NCBI GenBank assembly: GCA_933822405.4
Contig: CAKOGP040000557.1
Span: 62,955 to 126,954 of the forward strand
Direction of reading: 5' to 3'
DNA length: 64,000 nt
Origin: Cylindrotheca closterium
Lineage: Eukaryota > Bacillariophyta > Bacillariophyceae > Bacillariales > Bacillariaceae
Within the stretch, counting starts at the first letter, position 1, and every line of letters begins with the position of its first letter. A model generated the notes under the pieces. It was not told the DNA's origin. It was given only the letters and a program-made list of their open reading frames with translations, and ran no database searches. Shown here in pieces: positions 31,084 to 41,633 of the stretch. Position numbers and translations under genes: made by a program.

Positions 31084-34000
31084 TTAGCGTCCTCCGTCTT
31101 CTATTGATTCGGTCAACAACTCGAGAAGCTTGTCCACTCCGATGGCTCTCCACATCTGTTGCCAGTTATTGTCAACTACAGGAGCACCAACCGGTCTTCT
31201 AGCAACTGTGTGCATTTGTTCTGGGCTTGCACCATCTAGAGAAGAGAAGGCAGCAAAGCGTGAGTGTCATCCATTCACATGATACTGCAAAAGGAAACAA
31301 GCACCCAAAATACTCACAAGGATACATTCCTGCCTTTTCGGCCCGAGCATGCATAGCTGACATCTCAGTGTCCGACATGGATGGGTTGCGGGACATAAAG
31401 TTGATCCCCTCGAAGACACGAACTCCGCCTCTTTGGAGACATTGGAACTGGATCGCTTCTGTGTATTCGCCTACAATCACAAAGCAAACTGTTAAGCAAG
31501 GGGGAGACTGCTTGAAGGAAGTGCGTGATGCCATGCGTACCTGTTGTTGGATCCTTCTTGACATCGACAATGTAGTTGGGAAATTCGACTCCAAATCCCT
31601 TTTCTCTCAAAATTCCAGTTGGATCATTTTCGTCAATTCTACCAAACAAGAAGTAGTGCGCTCCATTGGCTACTGGACTCTTGTCCCACGACAGAGGAGC
31701 TGAATCAGGTGCCGGTCCCTTTACAGCAAAGTCATCGATCCACCCCTTTCCATCTGCTGTGAGTTTGATACCAAGAGTCGTATCATAGACCTCCTTGAAC
31801 TGGGTCCAGTCATGGAACTTTTGCTCGTACCACAAACCTTGATATTTCTTGATGTCAAAGTCATCCATGCTGGGTTGTCTGACTTCTTCATATGCCGGGC
31901 ATCCCTTGACAACCTTTCCTTTGTAGTTGTCATCGAGTGCGAGGTTGAAGTCGCCGAGTCCTGCTTGACCGTCAAGCCCAGCCCCAACATATGTGAGGAA
32001 AGTGAATAGTGCACCCACGTTGACGGCATTTCGAATCTGTGCGACATTGGAAATAGCAGCAATGGCCAACAGGTTGCCGGCAATAAAGGTGGCTGGCACT
32101 AGATTCCCAACCAACGGACCAGGACTTCCATGAAGCACGTCACTGATCCAAAGAATAGGCTGTAGAATAGGATGCCCCACAGCAAAGAAGATCCAAAAGT
32201 TCAAAGCAGGCCAGAAGTCGGCTGGTTCAACATTGTTTTTCATTTCAAGGACACTTTGAAAGAAGTTGTAGTATCCTCCGAGATGGGACAAAAGAGCGGC
32301 AGTGCCAATTAACGCGGTTATCTTTACCAGGATGTCCTTGGGTAGAAGGATAAGGGGGCTGGGGTCCGAGATTTCGATGTCCTTGACTCCAGAAACTACT
32401 TCGAGAGTTTCAATTACAGCATCCGCAAACTTTCTGTTGGTCTTTTCATCAACCATAGGTGCTGCTGGATGGAATGTGAACTGAATTTCATCATTGACAG
32501 TCATACACGAGAAACGATATAGGCTACCACTTCTGGCATTCGACGCAGCGTAGAAAATATTATCAATCTTGTACTTGCCATGTTGATTCTGCAAACCGGT
32601 CAGATGGAATCATGGAGCCTAAAGAACGCATGAGAAAACGAGAGTCTTACCTGCACAGCCTTTCCATCTTCGTTTTCCATTTCAAATGCATCCAAGCGCT
32701 CGTAAACACCAGCATTAGTGAATCCTGCACTGTACGCTCGGCCTTGACTATCTTTGGATTGCGCAGTCAAATGAACAAGGTTGTTCAAGTCAGAAATTGT
32801 CATGGCAAAATCGAAAACGCGAACTGCATGAGAAGGCCCATCAGATTCAATAAAAGCCTCTGTTTGTGACTTTCCTTCTCTTGCAATCTCCCAGAAGAGA
32901 TTCGTATCTTCCGTTGTGGGCGATGTCCGAAGCTGTGAATGATTGAAACGTAAGTGTAAGCAAATTCGGTACGACAGCCGTGTTTGAAATCATCGCAGTC
33001 GTACCTTTTCTCCAGATCTATCAGGGAGCGGTCCATACATCAGATCCATTGATCCAGCTAGGCAGCCAACAGACTCGCCCTTATCGACACATTCTCCAAA
33101 TCGTCGCATATCCAGCGACTGCAGTACCTTGTAGTTTCGTGCCTTGTCTGTTTCCCTTCCTCCATCAACAAAATCGGTGGAAGTCATGGTAATCGCTGCC
33201 GAAAGAGCATTTGTGATCGATACACCATTCTCTCTGCACTTCGACAACAAAGCAGATGTTGCCCCCTTCGAAAGGGTCCGGAATTCGACAACGGATTTGC
33301 GCTTCGTACTCTTACTATCCTCTCCACCAGCAGCATTACCCGAGATTGTGGCCAAAGCACCTAGTACACCACCCCCGCTACCAAATCCATCTGGAAGTAT
33401 AACAGGCTCCTTTGTTTCTTCTAGTGCTTTGCCACCGACATACTTTATTGTATCAATGGAAACGCCAGATGGCCCGATGTCACCCCATGTGTTTGTTTCA
33501 CCAAGAACAGATTGTTCGACAGATGGTGGCATACTCTGCTCTTTTGGCTTACTCTGAACGGCTCCTTTGGTATCGATCTGTGCAAGGAGGTTAACAATTT
33601 GATCAGTCAACTTGTTGGCACTACTCTGATCGGAAATCGCATGGTTGAATGAGAGCAATAATGCAGAGGGGGCATCACTGCCATCATTGGTTCGATGGAA
33701 CTCAAGCTTCCACAGAGGTGTCTTCTCCACATCACACCAGCTACCGTCATCCAAATCTCGGTTGAAAGCGGTTTGCCAGCTTCTATCCAAGCTTCCGCGA
33801 TCACTACCGTCGACATCAACTGTCTGAAGGACGTCGGTGGCAGAAAAGGTACCCTCTTTGCTCGCAAACGTACATGGAGAGGGATCTCCCTTTCGCACCA
33901 TTTTGAACAAATCTATTCTTTCATCTGGCTCTCCGTCGCCCTCAATCTCGCAGCGCAGCAGTGGGTGCGCTTTCATGACTTGGTTGATCGCTTCCAGAAG

Positions 34001-34312
34001 AGCTGCCTCCTTTGGCGTCGACGACAGAATTGCACAACTAACGTGATTCATTTGTGGAAAGACGACATCACTGTTTGGGCTGTATTGTCGCGGCAGCATC
34101 AAGTTTTCTTGCGATCCAAGCGCACGCCGTTGCTCCACCTGCCTAGACGTGGTTTCAGTCGCTTCTGGGGCAATTGAATTTTTAACCTTTCTTGCAGTGT
34201 TCGTCGTTCCATAGTTAGCCATTCCAGCATTGCTGCGACTCGAAAAGGATTCTGCATGGTTGATGGCCTCGAACAGTACAAATATTGAAACGGCAAAAGG
34301 TGGAAACTTCAT
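31084..34312 (-). CDS. Condensation-type acyltransferase fused to membrane segment and lipocalin
   Basis: Five exons (34312-33005, 32932-32651, 32588-31541, 31470-31318, 31235-31084) join in phase to 980 residues. Residues 1-22 look like a signal peptide, followed by FSS. Residues about 70-560 form a CoA-dependent acyltransferase or condensation fold with the catalytic HxxxD (NHAISD, His224/Asp228) and the LDMRRFG block near residue 410. Three or four hydrophobic helices follow at about 617-735 (LPKDILVKITALIG, FWIFFAVGHPILQPIL, ATFIAGNLLAIAAI, NVGALFTFLTYVGA). A lipocalin begins at about 772 with KKYQGLWYEQ, the GxW motif of the family. This order in one chain is unusual. It could esterify a hydrophobic substrate carried by the lipocalin; that is inference. 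Confidence 0.78.
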
Positions 34313-34463
34313 TCTATTTCAAGTTAGCTGAGAATGAAGCAAGTCAAGTGGTATCTTTCAGAGTTCAGGTCAAAATTCGATCAACTGTTGTTGAAGCCTT
34401 GCTTGCGTTCCAGCTGTAGGCTGAAAATGGCAATCGAATACTTTGACTGCTATTAATAGTATT

Positions 34464-35588
34464 TTAGTTTTCGATCCTGGGCCATAGAGCCTCGTCCATC
34501 TTCTCCATGGTAACTACTATTGAAGACTGGCCATTTACCTTATCAATAGTCCAGGTACAGCCATCAACGTCCACCTTTTCGAATATCTCGAAAGACAAAC
34601 GTTTTTCGCCTTGGCAATATATTTCAATTTGACGAGGTTTGAACTTGATCTTGATGTCTTTGGTTTTGATATCAGCATTCGGTAGAGGGGCCACCACCTC
34701 AACTTCTTCTTCTGTTTGTGTCCAAGTATATCCAACTTCCTGACTTGCAACACCATTACTACCCGCGACTTCAGTCTGCGTCTCTTGTCGCCCTGTTATT
34801 TGGTTCATTTCCATTTGGTACTCCAAGTTCTGGGTGGCTCCTTGTTGCAGCCAGTCAGCATTTGGTATTGTATCATTCAGAACAAATGAAATGTTCCGTA
34901 TTAGGATGGCACCTCGCCTGTGAACACGGCCTAGAAAGACGTCTCCATAAAACTGTGGGGGAGGATTATAACCCACATCTCTAGCAAAGTCACTGGCTCG
35001 GTTATTGAGTGGGAGCCGTTTTAACAGTCCGATTTCGTCCAAATAGATATTGATGCCGACAAATTTGTTGGATGGTGTAGGATGAACCAAATTGAAAATC
35101 TCGACCTGGCCATCTTGTGCCACCTTTTTCAAAGCATCTTCAGAAACATTTCCAGGAGAAGAGGATCCCATCTGCATTGGCGATGGTTGCTGAAGTAGAC
35201 TCAAATCAACTTTTTTGCTGTCTTTGGCAAAGGTGGGTTTGACGTGTTCCAAAAGCCCATCGCCACCGACGTCTTGTGAAGATTCAAAGGTTAGTTCCTG
35301 CATAGGAAGATTGGAATCTGCGGGAACCAAAACATAAGATACTGTCTCCGTCGGTGCTGACGAGCTGGACTTTGTAGCTTCAGCTTCAGATTGCCACTTT
35401 CTTTCTTCTGGCGTTTCAATCAAAATTCCCTGCAAGTGTCGGAAAGGTAGGATTAGATGATTATTGATGGTTGATAAAGCGGTTGTTCTTTCATCTCACA
35501 ATGAGCACAAGAGGTGGAAGTGACATACCCGGTCACGAAGCCATTGCATTCGCTCTTCTGGGGTCAGTTCTTTCTCTTCTTCTGTCAT
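34464..35588 (-). CDS. CS-domain (p23/NudC-like) protein
   Basis: Exon 1 (35588-35529, 20 codons, MTEEEKELTPEERMQW) and exon 2 (35429-34464) join in phase 0 to 341 residues. The C-terminal CS domain (about 254-341) is clear: YTWTQTEEEVEVVAPLP, IKFKPRQIEI, SFEIFEKVDVDGCTWTID and a final ALWPRI. CS domains of this type bind Hsp90 or act as chaperones, as in NudC. The middle region (about 125-215) is well ordered but unrecognised (FVGINIYLDEIGLLKRLP, FYGDVFLGRVHRRG). The N-terminal PEER-WLRDRG start resembles short motifs in other CS proteins of algae. Partner and location are unknown. Confidence 0.8.
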
Positions 35589-35831
35589 TATTTTCGTTGC
35601 TTCCTTTCCCGTAAGCTATACAATTGCAAATTGCCAGTCAACAAGATGATGAGGGTTTACAGTTTACAGGTGTGCTTCAGGATGTCGATCGAACAAAATG
35701 GAGGCGGGACTCACTCGCACTCTTTGACTCCTGTGATTGCGGTCAGCTTAGTCATTTCTGATGACCACGTCATTTATGGTGAGGTATCCTTTCTTTTTTA
35801 ATAAAAACATTCTACTGTAGTAAGATGGTAT

Positions 35832-36732
35832 CTAGACTATTAGTGCTATGAATCCAACCAAAGCAGCCAGCGTGATGGCTGGCTGATTTGCAGACGAGTC
35901 TCTTAATTTTGGGGATACGGAAGGAGAAGAAGTTTGCCCCGTGCTTGTTGATGGAGAGGAACTTTCGTTGGCAGCTGATGACGGAGAAAGAAGTTTCGTC
36001 AGTGGTGGTTGTTGTGACACTTGGAGCAGTGCTAAAGACATCATTTGATACAGGCGAACTGGAGGACGGGGCTCGAGTCTGAATCGTTGGAGCAACTGGT
36101 GCAGCAGATGGTTCTGGCGTACCTGGTTGTTCATCGGCAGTAATGTCAATCAAAATACTTCCGAGACTAAAGAAATCCTCTCTTGGATAGAAAGGTCCAG
36201 CGCCTTGACGTGGGGTAAAGGGACCTGAACCGCCAAGTCCTCGGTCAAGAACAATGGTCTTGTTGGTTGAAAATGTTGGAATGACGCTGTCACCGACCAT
36301 ATCTGTAGCTTCAACAAGGTCCAAGATAAGCATTTCGTTGAAGGATGTGTTTTCGTCTCGAAAGTAGAATTGAGACGTGAATACATCCGCACCATCCAAC
36401 CAGACCTTGAAATGAATATGGGTCACTGGGCGGGAAAGGTAAATTCCTGGGCGTCGTGTCAAAAACTGAAAGTCGCCACTGTCATCGGTCGTAGCCGTGC
36501 CATAGTATTGAAAGTTGGGATCAAGTGGAATCTCCCCCGCATTTGGATGGTTGTAGTTACCCTCTGTATCGGTATGCCAGAATTGAACCTGGGCTCCTGG
36601 AATAGGTTCACCTATATCATTCTCAACCTTCCCATTGAAAATCAAGAAAGGAAGGCCTTGGGCAAGTGATGACGAGATGCAAACGAAGGCAACCAGCACT
36701 GCGAAGCGCCATGAGAATCTGAAAGTCGACAT
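35832..36732 (-). CDS. Secreted intradiol ring-cleavage dioxygenase-like protein
   Basis: The start at 36732 gives a signal peptide (1-24, ends in SLAQG). The intradiol dioxygenase fold is complete with all four non-haem iron ligands at family positions: Tyr60 (GNYNH), Tyr98 (PGIY), His105 and His107 (THIHF). A Ser/Thr/Pro-rich region follows. The reading frame then shifts: a downstream frame ends with ITLAALVGFIALIV, a GPI-type hydrophobic tail. A 46-nt GTGTCA...CAG intron at 36020-35975 would join them in phase to 284 residues; otherwise the frame runs on to 35812 with an unlikely tail. Homologous secreted intradiol proteins exist in fungi and algae, but the natural aromatic substrate is unknown. 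Confidence 0.72.
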
Positions 36733-37259
36733 GATGTTGCGTGATTTCACAAGTGACAATCTGCAAGATAGATCTTCAGCTTGTTTGTGGCAGAATTTGA
36801 CAAGATTACGTCGTCACAAGGATGAGAATGAATGAATGAATGAACGAACGAATATGATTGCAGCTACTGTATGTAAGAAAGGTCTTCAACTTCTTTGTGG
36901 ACAAATTTGACAAGATTGCGTCGTCAGAAGAGAATGCATGAGAATGAACGAACGAATGAATGAATGAATGTGATCGAATGAATCGATTGTCTGTTCTGGA
37001 AATTCTTCATCTAAACCTTATTTCTTGACGTATACTCGTACCGGTACACAAGTTCGATAAACTGATCGGACTTGGTGTTGCTGAGCAATGCTGTTGTGAC
37101 GGTCGTTCGACCGTCGTCAGTATGATGAAAGGAATCCAATGATTCGTTCTCGAGCTTTCGTCTACGTTAGACTAACGGAGCTAACATAGCTTCCAATCCA
37201 GAGAATGGAAACAACACAATAATGATCGAATCATCATCTTCTTCTTCTGGCAATAGAAA
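36733..37259. promoter_or_regulatory. Divergent intergenic with 110-bp tandem duplication
   Basis: The region between the intradiol gene and the F-box gene contains two degenerate copies of a unit (36765-36862 and 36875-36980) and GTACCGGTAC at 37038-37047. No gene is seen. Confidence 0.55.
36765..36980. repeat. Two degenerate 110-bp tandem repeats with GAATGAATGAAC tracts
   Basis: Both copies run TCTTCA[GA]CTT[GC]TTTGTGG, then AATTTGACAAGATT, then [AG]CGTCGTCA, then a run of GAATGAATGAAC tetranucleotides. The offset is about 110 bp. Confidence 0.75.
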
Positions 37260-38045
37260 ATGGATACTATCATGGAACGCAAGAGGCGAAGATCGTCCAT
37301 GATTGAAATCCTGCTGCCTCCGGAGTTGGTGGTGTCGATTGCCATGTGGCTGGATGTGGAGGATTTTGTGCAATTTCAGAGTTGCAACCAACAAACTTGC
37401 AGGCTTCTCAAAGAATCTATACCGGAGTACATTCGACAGCGGACATCAAACGAAGATGTCCATACTCTACCACAGCTAGCGCTAGTTCTCAAGCTATCAA
37501 AAGGAGGATTCCTGAAGGAGAACCGAATCGGTTTCGACTACGCCAGTGCAGAGATTGCTATGGACAGTAGTGATGATGATAGCGACAACAGCAGCGATAA
37601 TGACATAGACACCATCGAAAGGTCTATTCGAAGCACAAAAGTGAGAGGTTCTCTAGAAAGAATCTACCTGATAAGCCATATGATGACCATTTTTCCAAGC
37701 ATGACAGTTCGAGTGGACGCACACTGTGGCACTATTGCGCCTTCTGGAATTGCAGAAAACTTTTCGAGAACCCGAGGAATAGCAGTTCAATACGCATTGG
37801 AAAACTGCTTTGATGATATTTACGAGGGAAATGACATTGATGTCACTGATCGAATCACTGTGCAGCCCTGGGGTCGGCGTGCAGCGCTTGCAGTTGCTTC
37901 GCAAACGAGTCATCCCTTTGGCGATCTTGCTCGCCACGGAAAAGGTTGGGTCGAAATCTATGTGGATTTGGATGGTATGCAATTGCCATCTCGCCCTTCC
38001 TTTTACAATGGTTTAAGTCCATACCCCTCTCAATCATGGTTCTAA
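37260..38045 (+). CDS. F-box protein with an OmpA-like C-terminal domain
   Basis: An intronless gene of 261 residues. An F-box-like start at about 16-58 (LPPELVVSIAMWLDVEDFVQFQSC) is followed by an acidic linker with a DSSDDDSDNSSDND run. The C-terminal 110 residues read like the OmpA/MotB peptidoglycan-binding fold: VRVDAHCGTIAPSG, then FSRTRGIAVQYALENCF, then VQPWGRRAALAV and GKGWVEIYV, following the family pattern of a GHTD-like turn, RA-V helix, G-G and R-VEI strand. F-box proteins recruit targets to SCF ubiquitin ligases. The OmpA-like part in an F-box protein is unexpected; the ligand-binding Asp/Arg pair is partly preserved at best. Confidence 0.6.
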   Translation: MDTIMERKRRRSSMIEILLPPELVVSIAMWLDVEDFVQFQSCNQQTCRLLKESIPEYIRQRTSNEDVHTLPQLALVLKLSKGGFLKENRIGFDYASAEIAMDSSDDDSDNSSDNDIDTIERSIRSTKVRGSLERIYLISHMMTIFPSMTVRVDAHCGTIAPSGIAENFSRTRGIAVQYALENCFDDIYEGNDIDVTDRITVQPWGRRAALAVASQTSHPFGDLARHGKGWVEIYVDLDGMQLPSRPSFYNGLSPYPSQSWF

Positions 38046-38528
38046 AAACATGCAATAATCTCGTCTTTTCTCGATCATCGCCGAAGCCAATGGCTGCACA
38101 CTTCAATTTTGTTCTATAATATCGCCACCATAAATTACAGTAATTATTCGCAATTTTTGTAGGCTGTTTGAAGTGCTTCGAGCGGCGGTGACCAATTTAG
38201 CGCATCGATTTACTTTTGCCCGACTTATACTGTACTCTGATCTCGCTGCGGCTATTATTGGCATCTATCCTCATGCCAAACAACTCCAAAGCTTGATACC
38301 GATCCCTTCTTCTTCCTTTGTGGAAGGTGCAGATTCTTCATAGCTCAAAGCTGTTTCTGCTGCTGTTATTTCACGGTCTTTGTTTCCTCCCATTTCTGAC
38401 AAGCTGCAAGTGCTCAGGGGTCATTCAAGTATTTCAGCTTGTCCTACATCGTAGCTAATCCAGACAAGGTCAAGCAATTTGCGCATACTCCATCGAGTAA
38501 CCACTCCAGCTACTTGTAGACCAAATTG
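38046..38528. other. Convergent intergenic, nothing recognised
   Basis: This gap between the convergent F-box and JmjC genes shows no RNA gene, repeat or protein frame of note. Confidence 0.4.
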
Positions 38529-40109
38529 CTAAAACGGCCACCAACTTGATGAAGGACTCTTCGCCTGTGGCTCTTGGTTAGCTGCCTTCTTGTATCGAAT
38601 TTGCTCTGCAGAAAGGGCACCATGGTTGAGTAGAAGTTTTTCCATTTCTGGATAGTTCATATCCCTGACAAGATCAAGTGCTGTCGAGCCCAAGCGATCG
38701 ATAAAGTTGACATTCACTCCGGCAGTCTCGATCAAAAAAGCGACTAGTTTCATAAAGTTGTATTCGACTGCTACATGGAGGGCAGGGAAGCCATCAAGAT
38801 CGCGATAGTTGATCATCCAGTGTGGCTCCTTCTTCACTTTTTCAATCAACCATTTTGGAACTTCAGCAACCTGTAGGTGCTGGCCTCGCAAGAAATCTGA
38901 CCAAGAAATGTCTTGCTCTGGGTCACCATCGTTGAAGACAGGATCATCCAATGGCATAAAGAACGCCTTGATCACATACAGATCATTTGTTTCGTATTCT
39001 TCGAATTCGAGGCACTGCTTGGCAACATCCAAAACAGTACTATCGTAGTAGTTGACTGCTGACATAACCGATTCTTTCACGTTGAGAACCTGGTGTGGCC
39101 ATCCATGTGGCAAGAAAAGCACGTCGCCTTTCTTCATAATGGTTTCATAGACCAAGGTGCCATCCAAGTGTTCATGTTTCTCAAAATCTGGTTCAATGAT
39201 ATCGGCACCAAAAATAGTTGGATAGAACGTCGTCTCGGGGTTTGATTGGGGATCTAGGCGCCAGTACTCAGAAGGTGGTGTGACGCGCCAGAGCTTTGCT
39301 CCATGCAATACTTGCGTGTAGAACCGAGTCATGCGGCTGTCGCTGTGGAGCCGAGATCCAGTTCCCGCTTTTGAAATGAAAATGGATGGCCATTGAAATT
39401 CCAATTCCACTGCCGTTTTGCCAAGGTCCTTTGGTTGCCACAAGAGAGCATCATAATTTCGAGGAAAGTATTTGGGTACCTTGATTTTGTCAACTTTTGG
39501 GGGGCAATGCCACGACAATGGGGCATCGTGCAGGTAGAGACCTTTTCCCTCGGGAGTTCCTTGGGCATTCAGTAAGTCTTCCATGGTCACAATGTTGTGT
39601 TTGTCTAGATCTGGAACTCCTAGTCCAGCCCATTTTTCTCCTACCAAACTCTCGTATACTTCTCTAACCGAATGTATTTCACCAAGTTCTTCGTCTTCTG
39701 AATCTTCAATTGGAATATCACCACACTGTTCAATAAAGCTTGAAGGTGTCCATTCCGAATCGTCAAAGTTGTCATCCTCAAAAATGATGGGCAGTGCTCG
39801 GTCGGCGTGCACAAACTTGGAATTAAACTCTTCAACTGTCATTTCGCTGGCTTTGACACGGCGTATTGGACGTATCAGAAAAGACGGTTCGCTAGTAGTC
39901 TTTGGCTTGAGACACATCTCGGCTGCAGTGTGCTTCTTCCTCGAATATGCCTTCCAAGTATCTAGATGGTTATGTACTCTTTTGTACTCCAAAGAAGGCT
40001 CGTCATCTCTAACTCGGATGGCAGAAGCTGCACCAACGCGAGCAACCGCCCAACCAATTAGACAAAGGAAAAGAAACTGCAGTGTAAAACCTTGATGTAA
40101 CCCGTTCAT
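38529..40109 (-). CDS. Secretory-pathway JmjC (cupin-8) protein with ankyrin repeats
   Basis: The ATG at 40109 gives 526 residues with an N-terminal hydrophobic leader (8-30). The JmjC/cupin-8 domain (about 240-350) has the iron ligands HSD (His255, Asp257) and His339 in FLPHGWPHQVLN, plus GAKLWRVTPP between them. Two ankyrin repeats lie near the C-terminus (DGFPALHVAVEYNFMKLVAFLI, then LGSTALDLVRDMNYPEMEKLLL). JmjC proteins of this class are 2-oxoglutarate oxygenases that hydroxylate proteins; an ER-luminal or secreted location is predicted from the leader. The frame extends upstream to 40172, but the leader at 40109 makes this start better. Confidence 0.82.
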   Translation of the reverse strand: MNGLHQGFTLQFLFLCLIGWAVARVGAASAIRVRDDEPSLEYKRVHNHLDTWKAYSRKKHTAAEMCLKPKTTSEPSFLIRPIRRVKASEMTVEEFNSKFVHADRALPIIFEDDNFDDSEWTPSSFIEQCGDIPIEDSEDEELGEIHSVREVYESLVGEKWAGLGVPDLDKHNIVTMEDLLNAQGTPEGKGLYLHDAPLSWHCPPKVDKIKVPKYFPRNYDALLWQPKDLGKTAVELEFQWPSIFISKAGTGSRLHSDSRMTRFYTQVLHGAKLWRVTPPSEYWRLDPQSNPETTFYPTIFGADIIEPDFEKHEHLDGTLVYETIMKKGDVLFLPHGWPHQVLNVKESVMSAVNYYDSTVLDVAKQCLEFEEYETNDLYVIKAFFMPLDDPVFNDGDPEQDISWSDFLRGQHLQVAEVPKWLIEKVKKEPHWMINYRDLDGFPALHVAVEYNFMKLVAFLIETAGVNVNFIDRLGSTALDLVRDMNYPEMEKLLLNHGALSAEQIRYKKAANQEPQAKSPSSSWWPF

Positions 40110-40405
40110 GATTGTTTTCCTTTTCGCCAGAGGCACTGTTACGCTTCTTAGTCGCTGACAGTGGCTTCTCACCTGTTGAAGCTGTTCATAATCTTCTTGA
40201 TCTTCTCAAATGGAGTTCGGATCGTGCTGGTCGCAAGTTTTTATCTTTGCCACCAGCAAAACGAGTTGACTAGGACGAATGCTTTGTATTCGAAGAAATC
40301 GACGACCAGAACAAATGAGAGTTAGTGACGTTCAAGCAGAAGTCGTTTTTCATCACCGCACTCCTGCAACAAAACAAAAGACAGAGCAATAGTCTCCCTT
40401 TTGTC

Positions 40406-41329
40406 ATGTGTAAGCCAACGATGTCCTCCAAAGGCGATTCAACTAGCAGCGACCTTCCACTCTATGGGAGAATCGTTCGTGGTGTCTACAAATGTGTCCC
40501 CGAATTCAATCTTCCTGGAACCAGCCTACCGATTTCCTTTGTTTCGGTTTCAACCCTGTTCTTTATTACCATCCGCATTTTGGGAAACAAGTTCTTGGAG
40601 GCTGGCCTAGGTTGGCCTGAAAATTCTGTTGTTACCGATCGCGCAGCGTCCAGTATTCCCTCCGTTTTCCATTCAACCCTGCTTTGCCCTGGGCTCATCG
40701 TAGCCCTGTTGGCTCGCAAATACGTTCCCTCGGAACACTTATCGAAGGGAAGTGAGGCCTGGCAAGATTTGGTGAATGCACTACTACAATTCTGCACGGG
40801 ATACATGGTGAATGACACTATTTTCCTAATCTACCGTGCGCAACAAGCGTCAGGACTTTGGATTCCTCCTGTCCCATTCGGCGATAAACTTTTCTTGGGG
40901 CATCACTTTGTGACCAGTTTGTACATGACTCAAGCAAGAGGTTACAAGGCTGGACATATGTCGGCTATGATGTGCATGTTGTTGGGTGAATTGAGCAATC
41001 CTTTCCACAATTTATATTACATTTTTGGCATTGCTTCGGAATTGGAATGCTGTTATGGACCCATGGCACAATCCATTAACTCTGTCCTTCCAGCAATCTT
41101 TGCGAGTATTTATGTGTTATTACGGGTTGTTGCGGCTCCACCTGCTATGTTGTATACCACTTACGACTTGCTGACAAACAAGGAGGGAAAAGAAAGCTTA
41201 CCGTTTGCGATCCGTTTCTTTTGGGTGTTTATGATCTGGGCTGTAATTTTCGGTAGCATTCCTGAAATCATCACATGCAAGGGCATTCTGGAGGAATTCA
41301 TGACTCGTGGCGCAGAACAAGAGCTATGA
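40406..41329 (+). CDS. TLC-domain (TRAM/LAG1/CLN8-like) membrane protein
   Basis: The first ATG, at 40406, gives 307 residues; ATG 40421 (MSSKGDSTSS) is an alternative. The protein has about seven membrane helices. A TLC-type core is visible: FHSTLLCPGLIVALLARK, then LLQFCTGYMVNDTIFLIYRA, then FLGHHFVTSLYMTQARG with a His pair, and LGELSNPFHNLYYI. TLC proteins include ceramide synthases and lipid-sensing TLCDs, but the Lag1p catalytic motif (HHx-type with DD) is not evident, so it fits the TLCD group. The likely role is lipid metabolism or membrane composition in the ER or plasma membrane. Confidence 0.72.
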   Translation: MCKPTMSSKGDSTSSDLPLYGRIVRGVYKCVPEFNLPGTSLPISFVSVSTLFFITIRILGNKFLEAGLGWPENSVVTDRAASSIPSVFHSTLLCPGLIVALLARKYVPSEHLSKGSEAWQDLVNALLQFCTGYMVNDTIFLIYRAQQASGLWIPPVPFGDKLFLGHHFVTSLYMTQARGYKAGHMSAMMCMLLGELSNPFHNLYYIFGIASELECCYGPMAQSINSVLPAIFASIYVLLRVVAAPPAMLYTTYDLLTNKEGKESLPFAIRFFWVFMIWAVIFGSIPEIITCKGILEEFMTRGAEQEL

Positions 41330-41633
41330 AAGATAAAATAAAGTGATGTGTACCTTACCTATGTTTAGTCTGCAGCAAAAGGCATGTTGTGAAGCACGCT
41401 ACCCAGCTTCTGAGATGCAGGTTTGACGTATCAAAGCAAGGAGCTTCACTTCCCCCAAATCATTGCCCACGGTGTAGATTGATTAACGGGACTTTCATAT
41501 ATCCGCCCCCACCTTCTTATTAGCATGTTCTGGAAGAGCCCATTTTACAGAAGGCTACAAAAGTGTCGCTCCCACTCATTGTAGCTGCTTGTCCGCTGCG
41601 TTCCCATTTCAAAGTTAGCATATCACATTTGTT
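41330..41633. other. Convergent intergenic, nothing recognised
   Basis: There is a short gap between the TLC gene and a small minus-strand frame. Nothing of note was seen. Confidence 0.35.
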
